64,000 bases of DNA from Micromonospora sp. LH3U1 (GTDB lineage Bacteria > Actinomycetota > Actinomycetes > Mycobacteriales > Micromonosporaceae): positions 1,984,001-2,048,000 of the forward strand of contig NZ_CP116936.1 of the NCBI RefSeq assembly GCF_028475105.1, read 5' to 3'. The position numbers were made by a program, and so were the translations under genes. Shown here piece after piece: positions 25,301-32,996 of this stretch; the stretch's first letter is position 1, and the number at the start of each line of letters is the position of its first letter. Below the pieces are notes generated by a model. The model made no database searches. It saw nothing but the letters and a program-made list of their open reading frames with translations, and was not told the DNA's origin.

Positions 25301-28300
25301 TGTCACGCTGAACGCGGTGCGGGACCCGGAGTCGATCCCGTCCGCGGTCCGCGACCTGTTGCGGGACCGGTGGATTGGCGACCCGGCGCGATTCGCCCGG
25401 GAACTGGAAGCGGCCGAAATGGCCGACGACCTCTTTACCCGTGCGGTGCAGGTGGTGGACTACGACCACGGCCTGGACCTGCCCACAAGCGTGCTGGAAG
25501 GGATGCGCCGCACAGTCGTCGCGGATGTCCTGCACCACCACGACGTCATCCGGTACCAGGGCGACGACGCACGCTTCGCCGAGGACGGCGGCCGCGAGGC
25601 GGTGTGGGAGGCGTACCAGGACCGGCAGTTCACGAGCATCAAGGCCGACGTGAGCCTGGCGGGGAAGGCCTGGACGGCGGCGCAGAGCGCGGCGGAGCAG
25701 TTCCACCGACTGGTCGGCGTCGGCACGGCGGACGCGCTGAATCGGGACCTGTCGGACGTGTCCCTGCGCGCCCTCGGCGAGCGGTTCGCCGCCGAGCAAC
25801 TCGCCCTGCACGGGAATCACTTCTACGGCTTGGAGGACCTACAGCACCAGGCGTTCCAGGAGCGACTGGACCCGCTGCTGCACCCGGTGGACGAGATCGC
25901 GGCGCTGACCGACGCCGAGCGGGCGAGGCGCTGGCAGCAGGAGACGAGTTCCCTGCAGGCGCAGTACGCCCACCGCCTGGAGACGGCCCGGCTGGCCGAG
26001 CGGCACCGCCCGGACCTGGTCGGTGACTTCGACACCGTGCTCGCCGAGGCCGTGGCGGAAACCGAGCGCACCGGCGTGGCGACGCTCGACGGGCTGCGCC
26101 CGGGAGTGCTCGACGCGTTCCGGGCGGACTTCGTCACCACCGGCCGGCGATGGTTCGAGGAGGTGTTCGGCCCAGCGGTCACGGCGGGTGTGCGCGGGTA
26201 CGACGCGCTCTTCGTCGACGCCGAGGCCCAGTGGCGCCACCAGTACGAGCACCTGCGCACCAGCATCCGTCAGGAAGCCTTCGTGCACCTGCAGTCGCAC
26301 CGGCACGACGCCGCGTTGGACGCCGCGGTGGCGAACCACCGGGCGGCGTCCGCGGATGCCGGCCGGGATCCGCTGCCGGAGTCGGCCTACGCGACAGCCC
26401 GGGAAGAGTTCCTCGACGCCGCTGAGGCGAAGCTGCGTGCGACGGTGAAGGAGCAGCTCGACCCGTTCGCGAAGAGTCAGGCCGCACACTGGGACGCCGT
26501 CGCCGCTGAGATCGAGCGGGATATCGCGCGCTATTTCGACGACGAGAAACTGCGCGAGTACGCCGCCCGCGCCGCGACGGCCGATGCCGACCCGGGCGTC
26601 CCGGCCGTGTCCGAGTCGGCGGGGACACCCGGGACCGCCTACGACAGTGCGGCGGGACCGATCCTCGAAGCCGTACGCGCCGGGGTGTCGGCGGCGCTGC
26701 ACCGCGACGGCCGGGATGTCCCGGCCGACGTCCGCGATCGCATCGCCGGCGAGATCGAGGCGGTGCTGCACGAGGCGGGCACCGCGGCCCGAACGCGCGC
26801 CGAGCGGGGCGGCAACACCGAGATCGCGGTCGCGGCGGCCGTCGCCGAGTTGGCCGAGCGTACGGCAGGCCTCGCCGAGTCGGTGCCCGCCCGTCTCCTG
26901 CACCATGCGCAGGTCGGCGCCGAGCTGCACCACGCCGAACGTGCCTTCGAGGGCCTGCTGGCCACCCGTGACGCGTTGCCGTCGAGCGTGGTCGCGACGC
27001 TGTCGGTCGCCTTCGCGCACGAATGGCTGACCCGCTACGACAGGCTCTTCCGGGGCGGAACGAGCCAGGGTGAGGCCGCCGCGACCGAGACCGGCCTGCG
27101 GGATCTCGCAGAACGGGTGCGCATCGAGCTGCCGAACCACGACCTGCTCAGCCCGGCCGCCCTGCGTAAGGCGCTGCTCGACGCGGCCGCGACGCTGCCC
27201 GGCGGTTCCGCGGCTGTCGGTTCGGGCCTGTTGCTGCGCCAGCCGGGCGCCCCGCCGGTGAACGGGATGGCCATGGTCGCGGACTCCTTCGTCCCGATTC
27301 CGGGGGAGCAGCGTGTCATCGTGGCTCCCGGCGCCGACCTCGCCGGGTTCCTCACCGAGGTCACCGGCCGTGTCACCGACCCCGCACAGCGTGCCAAGAT
27401 CGTTGTGCATGCCCCGACGGTGCCCGAGGCGGTGCTCTGGACGCTGGGCAACCGCTACGGCGTCACTGTCGCGTACACCGAGCGGCCGACCGACGCGCGG
27501 CAGGCCCGTCGGGCGGTGCCGGTCACCGCGGACGGTACGCCGACCCTGCAGCGCTGGGCGGAACACTGGCTCGTCCGCCCGGCCACCCAGGAGTCCCCGC
27601 CGCCGTACGGGCTCCGGCAGGGCAGCCGCTCCGGGCTGTTCGAGCTGCCCGAGGGCTGGGTGCTGGAAGACCTGCCGCAGCGGGTGTGGGCACGGCCCGC
27701 CGGGTCGCCCGATCCGGAACTCGCCACACGGGTCCGCTCGGGTTCCGAGGGTGGGGACGCGTCGATAGTTGTCGGCGTACCCGGCGTCCCAGTCCCCGAG
27801 GCCGTCGCGCGGGCCGGTCTCGACCTCATCGAGCGCCTTCCGGTCGAGCCGGGGCGGCAGGGGGTGCAGTGGCTCAGCCCGCTCCCCGAGGTGCGGCGTC
27901 CGGCCGTGCCGATGCTCGAGAGCGCGCCGGAGCTGGACGCGACGTCGGGTGGGCTGTCCGGCGTACCGACAGTCGACACGCACGCCGGTCCGGCTCACGA
28001 CGCCCTGGCCACGCTCCGGGTCGCGGGTTACGGGGACGCCGCGGCAGCGTTCCTGGCCGAGCCGGACGCGACGGCGCGCGACCTGATACTGCTCGACCTG
28101 CTCGGTGCGGGCGACGCCGTCCGCGGGGTCCTGCCGGAGCTCCATCTCGGCCTGGCGAACCCGGATCGCTCCGATGTGGCGCTGGCGGCGGTCCTCGGTT
28201 ACGCCCAGACGGCGCTGCGCGGCGAGCCGGTGCCGGCCGCCCGGGTCCTAGGCGCGGCGAATGGCCTGTCGGCCGGGACGAAGACCCCGCTGATGAACGC

Positions 28301-28382
28301 CCTCCTGTCCCTCGCGGGCCCGACGAGCGAGAACCCTGCGGTGCTGGCCCGCTTCGCCGAGCTGGTTTTCGACTGCCGGTGA
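21165..28382 (+). CDS. C-terminal part of the CpnT-like giant protein
   Basis: About 2,405 residues follow the second frameshift. First comes more Pro/Ala/Thr-rich linker, then three nearly identical 54-residue repeats ('LEERFEALGGPGSKGSKGSD'). A helical region follows with three related modules of about 270-280 residues, each beginning near 'FGKAAGLPRQEIDELLTNLD', 'DLGAKAGLSPAEITQIRADI' and 'FGKGLAEDAGLDDAATTQLL'. Long coiled-coil-like helices then run to about 27230. The end is an alpha/beta domain ('RAKIVVHAPTVPEAVLWTLG') and a helical tail finishing 'RFAELVFDCR'. No catalytic toxin motif was recognised. The role as secreted effector, channel or surface protein is inferred from the T7SS context. 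Confidence 0.75.
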   Translation, partial: PAAVPHGVNLPPAMRPGALPDLPAGTHFTAPPARVVGAEHLPSATPGRFPDAPAHDPGRGPAPVRDAVSSTPGNTTGMNAGHATAPPREAGTFAPGTARAGEVVPARDIPAGTDAPRPADASATPRSSTDLTSTAASPRTGSPQRATDVGLSTVRPVDSGPDASAARPADARTPTGRAGSGPHVSAPRPADVEASTGRPVEPSSRPGTAEVPTGKPPRRSVAEPPVSESSATARVDAGQGKSLEERFEALGGPGSKGSKGSDSASISGLEQRLEALGAGRFPDVPAHGPGAGQGKSLEERFEALGGPGSKGSKGSDSASISGLEQRLEALGAGRFPDVPAHGPGAGQGKSLEERFEALGGPGSKGSKDSDSASISGLEQRLEALGAGRTADLRADDPGPAPGSDGRSSMSTPDALTALRSEELQVPKTAPKDAELPEFPAVPTGTERHRELVEDFGKAAGLPRQEIDELLTNLDARYGDRVLSKGTDEAATRELIKDIGVRAGMDPSVARGFAERATSPNTATAQVSRAEFRAEIRAFADDNRMIERLVNMRVGRAEDVGVTMTQGIRKELTQALRAGDDATSAKITGDLDRAVEARTTMAEATRDKSVADLEGRVKELTQWRADREAIAASDAAAEKAAQQKFTQDFREGPLAELKYRVGAADGASPAKAMNLRSPAEPTRVEPPVRQRHDDIVASEKEWSQYQRDPQGGEPELQLETPPHQREFDELLASADDLGAKAGLSPAEITQIRADIQARYRETLSLDEAKRTLLENTAVRAGMDPDRAATLAARDIDGGISGRHARQVYGDELAKLANGNHLIDRYVRLLDDDFRRFGLPFDDAARERLTLGLRQGDEAGVREVTDPLDEARTVADQRATRIRDQEQEDLQGRLEALGKPSERPATAAKVEPVEPTTTSAATRTPEELEALATVQEAFRRDVLPELHAGTTLKPSPGPRSEPSVSDRMGRTDEITDPEIRARDEEQQRQVQELTPPADVSELPVLPTVPNNVERLDSLRTFGKGLAEDAGLDDAATTQLLRNIEDRWGSSVLDDTSAAAARRTLVEEMYGRYDLTPNKVRTQDLVGGDAELRELARAGFRAELRSEQETKSLGDRLADLTMPNGYNLADDFVNSARARLAEAYRSGDPDAAGQVHLDIAEKISEITAKQHADELAARAIQQTEVNRGAFGKVMDDLTARMNAEDVKPLPGKQTRPESILPEGPDDGLLMAKPQPRDPNTTPATASRADVPDDPPRRGTDSPTPVEQAEKNIEDRNLAAAAAERDLHAAGLDPDSRFRAGVAEFRTANPEARFDVDAVRAEYDARIVDAWRDKPEADSWRPHVAAVAAALPQIIAQAVNGGVPTATVDVDEPVVTVADAEFSVTLNAVRDPESIPSAVRDLLRDRWIGDPARFARELEAAEMADDLFTRAVQVVDYDHGLDLPTSVLEGMRRTVVADVLHHHDVIRYQGDDARFAEDGGREAVWEAYQDRQFTSIKADVSLAGKAWTAAQSAAEQFHRLVGVGTADALNRDLSDVSLRALGERFAAEQLALHGNHFYGLEDLQHQAFQERLDPLLHPVDEIAALTDAERARRWQQETSSLQAQYAHRLETARLAERHRPDLVGDFDTVLAEAVAETERTGVATLDGLRPGVLDAFRADFVTTGRRWFEEVFGPAVTAGVRGYDALFVDAEAQWRHQYEHLRTSIRQEAFVHLQSHRHDAALDAAVANHRAASADAGRDPLPESAYATAREEFLDAAEAKLRATVKEQLDPFAKSQAAHWDAVAAEIERDIARYFDDEKLREYAARAATADADPGVPAVSESAGTPGTAYDSAAGPILEAVRAGVSAALHRDGRDVPADVRDRIAGEIEAVLHEAGTAARTRAERGGNTEIAVAAAVAELAERTAGLAESVPARLLHHAQVGAELHHAERAFEGLLATRDALPSSVVATLSVAFAHEWLTRYDRLFRGGTSQGEAAATETGLRDLAERVRIELPNHDLLSPAALRKALLDAAATLPGGSAAVGSGLLLRQPGAPPVNGMAMVADSFVPIPGEQRVIVAPGADLAGFLTEVTGRVTDPAQRAKIVVHAPTVPEAVLWTLGNRYGVTVAYTERPTDARQARRAVPVTADGTPTLQRWAEHWLVRPATQESPPPYGLRQGSRSGLFELPEGWVLEDLPQRVWARPAGSPDPELATRVRSGSEGGDASIVVGVPGVPVPEAVARAGLDLIERLPVEPGRQGVQWLSPLPEVRRPAVPMLESAPELDATSGGLSGVPTVDTHAGPAHDALATLRVAGYGDAAAAFLAEPDATARDLILLDLLGAGDAVRGVLPELHLGLANPDRSDVALAAVLGYAQTALRGEPVPAARVLGAANGLSAGTKTPLMNALLSLAGPTSENPAVLARFAELVFDCR
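21873..22345 (+). repeat. Three tandem 162-bp repeats within the giant gene
   Basis: The 162-base unit (54 codons) starts near 21873, 22035 and 22197 and is almost base-identical between copies; the third ends early. Codon choice (ggt, gat, ttg) is less GC-biased than in flanking sequence, which suggests recent amplification. In-frame repeat number could vary between strains. Confidence 0.9.
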
Positions 28383-28413
28383 AGGGGGAGCCCGCGAGGG
28401 CGTACCGCCGGGT

Positions 28414-28429
28414 CCCCCGTTCGCGGGGG
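28414..28429 (+). terminator. UUCG-tetraloop hairpin after the giant gene
   Basis: CCCCCG-TTCG-CGGGGG forms a very stable stem with a UUCG loop 31 bases after the giant gene's stop. There is no T-tract, so it may be a weak or factor-dependent terminator or an mRNA-stabilising hairpin before the next gene. Confidence 0.45.
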
Positions 28430-28505
28430 TTGGCCGCGCCCCCACGGGCCGCGCGACGATGCGCGGGCCCGTTCACCGGACCGGCACCCGAGGGGGACGA
28501 GGAAC

Positions 28506-29333
28506 ATGGACAGCATCGACGACGGCGCCCACGTCCATCGAGCGCTGCGGACGGACGTCCCGGCCCTGGGCGAGGTGATGCCACCCGTGCTGGACCTCAC
28601 GGCCGCGGCCGGGCCGCTGTGGGCCGCCGCCACCGACGACTACGACGAGGCTGCGGTGGCGGCGGTGCTCGCCGCCCCGGGCACGTCCGCGATCTGGCGC
28701 TCGTGGCGTTTCGCCGCCGACGCGGCCGGCGGTCCTGGGACCCGCGTCTACGTGCTTGAGGCGGAGGAACCGGAAGCCGCCGCCGCGGCGGTGCGTTCGG
28801 CACTGGCCGAGGCAGGCCCTGACACCACCCTGCTGATCGAATTCGCGACCGGCGACCCGGCGCCCCCGGCGGCCCACGCGGCGCTCGGCTCCTCCGCGCT
28901 GCTGTGGGCGTTCGACGCCGACCAGCCGGTCCAGGTGGCGCGGGTTTTCGACGGCGTCGACCCGTATGCCGGGCCGTACTTCGACCAGGGGCATCCGCGG
29001 CTGGAGGGCCCTGAGCGCGACGCGGCGCTCGGGTTCCTCGAGAGCGGCCAGACGTTGTTGCTGACGCCGCAGACCCAGGACGATGTTGTGGACCCGCAGC
29101 GCGGTCCCGTCGTACCGGCAAACTTCCGCACCGACGGCACCTGGATCTGGACCGACGCCGTCGCCTACTACCTGCGCGAGCACGGCATCGCGCCGGACGA
29201 AGGGCTGCTCACGCACGCCCGCGAGGCCGGCTTCGTGGCGGCCGAGGCGGGTGCCGTCGGGCTGCACCGCGCGCTGTCGTGCCTGTTCCTGCCACGGAAG
29301 GTCGAGCCGGCCGAGGAGGTCGGCGCCGCGTAG
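28506..29333 (+). CDS. Hypothetical T7SS-cluster protein (275 aa)
   Basis: The protein is soluble, without signal peptide or membrane helix. The N-terminal two thirds is Ala-rich and helical. The C-terminal third has the distinctive stretch 'VVPANFRTDGTWIWTDAVAY' and 'YLREHGIAPDEGLLTHARE', which I associate with small actinobacterial proteins encoded near polymorphic toxins or T7SS substrates, without an assigned function. ATG 28506 has GAGGA immediately upstream. It directly follows the CpnT-like giant gene, a position often taken by an immunity protein or specific chaperone, but nothing in the sequence proves this. Confidence 0.75.
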   Translation: MDSIDDGAHVHRALRTDVPALGEVMPPVLDLTAAAGPLWAAATDDYDEAAVAAVLAAPGTSAIWRSWRFAADAAGGPGTRVYVLEAEEPEAAAAAVRSALAEAGPDTTLLIEFATGDPAPPAAHAALGSSALLWAFDADQPVQVARVFDGVDPYAGPYFDQGHPRLEGPERDAALGFLESGQTLLLTPQTQDDVVDPQRGPVVPANFRTDGTWIWTDAVAYYLREHGIAPDEGLLTHAREAGFVAAEAGAVGLHRALSCLFLPRKVEPAEEVGAA

Positions 29334-29432
29334 CGGTACGGGAGCGGAGAAAAATCGGATGGGTGTGAACCCCCATGCCCCGCGAGCCGTCTCAGTGCGT
29401 CACGGACGCCGAGCGAAGCGCGAAAGACCAAC

Positions 29433-30245
29433 ATGACTGGACCTGTGAGCACGGATCCCGCGGCCGAGCAGCCGGTGCGCCGGGCGACGGTGGCGGCGCC
29501 GCCTGCACCGGAGCATCGGGCGTCGGCAGAGGTCAGCCAGCGGCGCGAGTTCGTTCGCGCGTTCGTGGAGCATGCCGCGGAACGCCCGGCGAGCGAGCGG
29601 GTGACCGTACGCCTGCCCACCCTGATCACCGTGACCGCCGCAGTGGCGGTCGGCGCGCTCGTCGTCGGCGTGTTCTGGCACCTCATCCGGCCGATGACCC
29701 CGCAGCAGAAGGCGGCGGCGAAGGGCACCACGGTCGCACCCAGCGTCCGGCCGACCGGCATGTTCGACGCGGTGGCCGGCTGGGACTGCGAGGCAGCGGC
29801 GGACCGCGGGTTCGATGCCCGTGGCCGAACCGGGGTGTGGCGCACGATCGGCAAGGGTGGCTGGTCGCAGGGCGGCTGCCACGGCACCGCCGTGACGCTG
29901 CCGCAGCCCGGCAGCAGGGACGGCCGTGCGGCCACCGGGCAGTCGGCGACCTGGTGGTTCACCCCCGGCCCGAACATCCGATCCTGCGCCGTCAGCGTCT
30001 ACCTGCCGAAGACCGGCTCGGCGCTGGTCAGTAAGGCGACGTACACGGTCGGAGCCGGCGCGACGGGCACGCCGTTCGCGAGTTTCACCCTCGATCAGGA
30101 GGCGAACGCCGGCAAATGGTTCGACGCGGGGACCTATCCCGTGCACCAGAACCAGCTCGCGGTCAGCCTCGACGCCTCGAACACCTCTGGTGCGAGCAAC
30201 GCCCGTGTGGTGTTCGGACAGGCGCGGGTGAGCTGTGGGTCCTGA
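29433..30245 (+). CDS. Membrane-anchored protein with golvesin-like extracellular domain
   Basis: This 270-residue protein has a cytoplasmic N-terminus of about 60 residues with acidic and basic patches ('RREFVRAFVEHAAERPA'), one membrane segment at about 63-84 ('TLITVTAAVAVGALVVGVFW'), and an extracellular part. Residues about 110-270 have a Trp/Cys-rich strand pattern ('ATWWFTPGPNIRSCAVSVYL', 'KATYTVGAG', 'FTLDQEANAGKWFDAGTYPV', 'ARVVFGQARVSC'). This layout resembles golvesin/Xly-type beta-sandwich domains linked to cell-wall polysaccharide binding. It lies just upstream of the beta-helix/AAA gene and EccC, so it may couple the secretion apparatus to the wall. Domain assignment is by pattern only. 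Confidence 0.72.
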   Translation: MTGPVSTDPAAEQPVRRATVAAPPAPEHRASAEVSQRREFVRAFVEHAAERPASERVTVRLPTLITVTAAVAVGALVVGVFWHLIRPMTPQQKAAAKGTTVAPSVRPTGMFDAVAGWDCEAAADRGFDARGRTGVWRTIGKGGWSQGGCHGTAVTLPQPGSRDGRAATGQSATWWFTPGPNIRSCAVSVYLPKTGSALVSKATYTVGAGATGTPFASFTLDQEANAGKWFDAGTYPVHQNQLAVSLDASNTSGASNARVVFGQARVSCGS

Positions 30246-30279
30246 GTCCCTCGCCGCGGGAGCCGCCGCCCGTTCGCCC

Positions 30280-32988
30280 ATGACCGGCAAGATTGAACGG
30301 GTTTCCACACGTGCGTGGAGTCGGCACAAGACGATCGGCGCGGCCGTGCGGGCCGCCAAGCCCGGTGCGGTGGTCGCGGTCTCCCCGGGCACGTATCGGG
30401 AGTGCCTGGTCCTGGACCGCGACGTCACCATCGTGGCCGAGGACGAGTCGGCAACGGTCGAGCTGATCGCGCCGGAGGGACCCGCGGTGCAGCTCCGCGG
30501 CGGTTCAGCCACTCTGCGTGGCCTCACGATTCGCGGCAGCCGGACGGGAACCGCCGCCGTGGTGGTCTCGGCCGGCCGCCTTGAGCTGACGGACAGCCGG
30601 GTCAGCGGCGGATTCGTCCACGTGGCCGGCAGTTCGGCGGCCAGGCTCAACGGCTGCACGGTCGAGGAAACCTCGACGTGTGCGCTCAACGTGGCAGACG
30701 GCGCCCGGCTGGAGGCCTACGACCTGCGCGTCACCAACGTCTCCGGCGTCGCGGTGGCGGCGGGCGGCTCGTCGTACCTGGCGCTGTCCGGCGCGGTGCT
30801 CAACGGCATGCGGGGTGTCGGCGTGCGCGTCGGCGAGACCGCCACGGCTGTGCTGGAGCGCTGCGACATCGGCTCGGCCGAGGACGCGGGCGTGGAGGTT
30901 CGCGAAAGCGCGGGCCTGCGCCTGCTCGACAGCCACATCCACGACATCGAGGGCGACGGTGTACGCGTCCTGGGCAGCGCCGGCTTCGGCGCCGACTGGT
31001 GGCCCGAGCTGCACCCCGGCCGGCCCGACGACCTGACTCCCGCCGAGCCGGGCACGACCGGGGGAGTCGTGGTGCGGCGGTGCGAGATCCGCCGCACCGG
31101 AGCCGCCGGCCTCGTGACAGGTGGCGAGTCGGTGACACTCGTCGACGACACGCTGATCGACCGAGCCGGCAGCGCGGGTGTGCTGGCCGCGCACGACAGC
31201 CGGGTGGTGGCTCGCTCGGTGCGCGTCACCAACAGCACCCAGACCGGCGTGGCGCTGCGCGACAGCGCCCAGGTGCGATGGCGTGGCGGCTCGCTGACCG
31301 GTTCGAAGGCCAACGGCGTCTTCGCGGTCGGCGACAGCCACCTGCAGTTGCGCGACGCGGAGGTGCGCGAGAGCGGCTTCACAGCTGTCCATCTCACCGG
31401 GAGTGCGTCGGTGACGCTGCTGGGCGTCGCTGTCGCCACGACCGCCGAGCTCGGCATCCGTGCCTCCGGCCGTTCGGTGCTCTACGCGAAGGGCACCGGC
31501 ATCGACCGCGCCGACCTCACCGGCGTGCAGGTCGACGACGTGGCCGACGCGGTCCTGCGCGACGTGACAGTCACCAACTGCCGCACAGGTGTTCGCGTGG
31601 ACACACCGCACCGCCCTCTGCTCGCCGACTGCACCGTGCGCGACATCGCCCTGACCGGCGTGGAGATCGCGACCGGTTCGGCGCCCACGCTGGTGCGTAC
31701 CACTGTGGCGAGCTGTGGGGCCGCGGGCGTCTTCGTGGACGTCGACGCCGAGCCGGTGCTCGACGACTGCCGGATCGAGACGATCGGCGGCAGCGGTCTC
31801 GCGGTGTGGACGGGCGCCCGCCCCACGCTGCGACGGGTGACGATCGCCGACGTCAAGAAGAACGGCCTCTACTTCGGGCCCGGTGGGCACGGCGAGGCGG
31901 AGGACGTGACGATTTCGCGTACGGGTTACCCGGCGCTCTACGTCGGCGACGCGGCGGACCCCGTCCTGCGCCGCTGCGTCGTGCTCGACTGCGACGAGGA
32001 CGTCAGCCTGGGTGAGGACGCCGAGCCCGTCTTCGAGCAGTGTCACAGCGAGCGGGTCGGTTCGGCGGTGTGGCCGGCGACCGCGGAACCAATGCCCGCC
32101 GCACCGCAGACCCCGCGAAAGGCACCCGGGGCCGGCACCCCGCCGGAGGCCGAGGCGTCGGAGGACACGCTGAAGCCGCTCCTCGGTCAGCTGGACGAGC
32201 TCATCGGTCTGGTCAGCGTCAAGCGGGACGTGGGCACCATGGTCAAGCTGATGCATCTGGTGAAGCGCCGCCGCGAAGCCGGGCTGGCGCCGCCGCCCAT
32301 GTCCCGCCACCTGGTCTTCGCCGGCAATCCCGGCACGGGCAAGACGACCGTCGCCCGCCTCTACGGCCAGTTGCTGGCGGCGCTGGGCATGCTCACCAGC
32401 GGCCATCTCGTCGAAGTCGACCGGGGCACGCTGGTCGGCGAGTACGTCGGCCACACCGCCCCCAAGACGCAGGCCGCGTTCCAGCGTGCGCTCGGCGGTG
32501 TCCTCTTCATCGACGAGGCTTACGCCCTGGTGTCCGAGGGACAGAGCAGCGACTTCGGCAACGAGGCAATCTCGACGCTCGTGAAGCTGATGGAGGACCA
32601 CCGCGAGGAGGTCGTGGTCATCGTGGCCGGCTACCCCGACCAGATGGGCCGCTTCATCGGCGTCAACCCCGGTCTGTCCTCGCGGTTCTCCCGCACGCTG
32701 ACGTTCGCCGACTACAACGAGACAGAGCTCGTGCAGATCGTCGACAAGCACGCGGGGGACCACGACTACCGGCTGTCGGACGAGGCTCGCGCGCGCCTGA
32801 CCGAATACTTCAAGACCGTCGACCGCGGTGAGGGCTTCGGCAACGGCCGCTTCGCCCGCAAGGTCTTCCAGGAGATGACCGAGAACCACGCCGGCCGCAT
32901 CGCCGAGCTCGACGACCCGAGCGACGAGCAGCTGAGCACCCTGGAGGCCGCCGACCTGACCGACGTCGCATTCGACGTCAGAGGCTGA
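30280..32988 (+). CDS. Parallel beta-helix / AAA+ ATPase fusion (EccA-like)
   Basis: Residues about 10-610 form a right-handed parallel beta-helix: many short turns such as 'TIVAEDESATVELIAPEG', 'SVTLVDDTLIDRAGSAGV' and 'PVLDDCRIETIGGSGLAV'. A Pro-rich linker leads to a CbbX/EccA-type AAA+ module with Walker A 'GNPGTGKTT' (about residue 685), Walker B 'VLFIDEAYAL', sensor 'VVIVAGYPDQM' and Arg finger region 'NPGLSSRFSRTLTF'. ATG 30280 fits the family start better than the overlapping GTG at 30235. EccC follows after eight bases. EccA normally has a TPR N-terminus; here the beta-helix replaces it, perhaps as the substrate-binding scaffold. Confidence 0.9.
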   Translation: MTGKIERVSTRAWSRHKTIGAAVRAAKPGAVVAVSPGTYRECLVLDRDVTIVAEDESATVELIAPEGPAVQLRGGSATLRGLTIRGSRTGTAAVVVSAGRLELTDSRVSGGFVHVAGSSAARLNGCTVEETSTCALNVADGARLEAYDLRVTNVSGVAVAAGGSSYLALSGAVLNGMRGVGVRVGETATAVLERCDIGSAEDAGVEVRESAGLRLLDSHIHDIEGDGVRVLGSAGFGADWWPELHPGRPDDLTPAEPGTTGGVVVRRCEIRRTGAAGLVTGGESVTLVDDTLIDRAGSAGVLAAHDSRVVARSVRVTNSTQTGVALRDSAQVRWRGGSLTGSKANGVFAVGDSHLQLRDAEVRESGFTAVHLTGSASVTLLGVAVATTAELGIRASGRSVLYAKGTGIDRADLTGVQVDDVADAVLRDVTVTNCRTGVRVDTPHRPLLADCTVRDIALTGVEIATGSAPTLVRTTVASCGAAGVFVDVDAEPVLDDCRIETIGGSGLAVWTGARPTLRRVTIADVKKNGLYFGPGGHGEAEDVTISRTGYPALYVGDAADPVLRRCVVLDCDEDVSLGEDAEPVFEQCHSERVGSAVWPATAEPMPAAPQTPRKAPGAGTPPEAEASEDTLKPLLGQLDELIGLVSVKRDVGTMVKLMHLVKRRREAGLAPPPMSRHLVFAGNPGTGKTTVARLYGQLLAALGMLTSGHLVEVDRGTLVGEYVGHTAPKTQAAFQRALGGVLFIDEAYALVSEGQSSDFGNEAISTLVKLMEDHREEVVVIVAGYPDQMGRFIGVNPGLSSRFSRTLTFADYNETELVQIVDKHAGDHDYRLSDEARARLTEYFKTVDRGEGFGNGRFARKVFQEMTENHAGRIAELDDPSDEQLSTLEAADLTDVAFDVRG

Positions 32989-32996
32989 GGAGCCCG

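Noticed and set aside
25839-28145. A 768-residue minus-strand open frame opposite the CpnT-like giant
   Set aside because: Low-complexity Arg/Gly/Val sequence without motifs; the plus strand carries the coherent helical protein.
28506-29333. Naming this protein an immunity protein
   Set aside because: Position after the giant gene is suggestive, but no immunity-family motif was recognised and the giant has no identified toxin domain.
30505-32889. A 794-residue minus-strand open frame opposite the beta-helix/AAA gene
   Set aside because: Shadow frame; the plus strand encodes clear Walker motifs and beta-helix turns.
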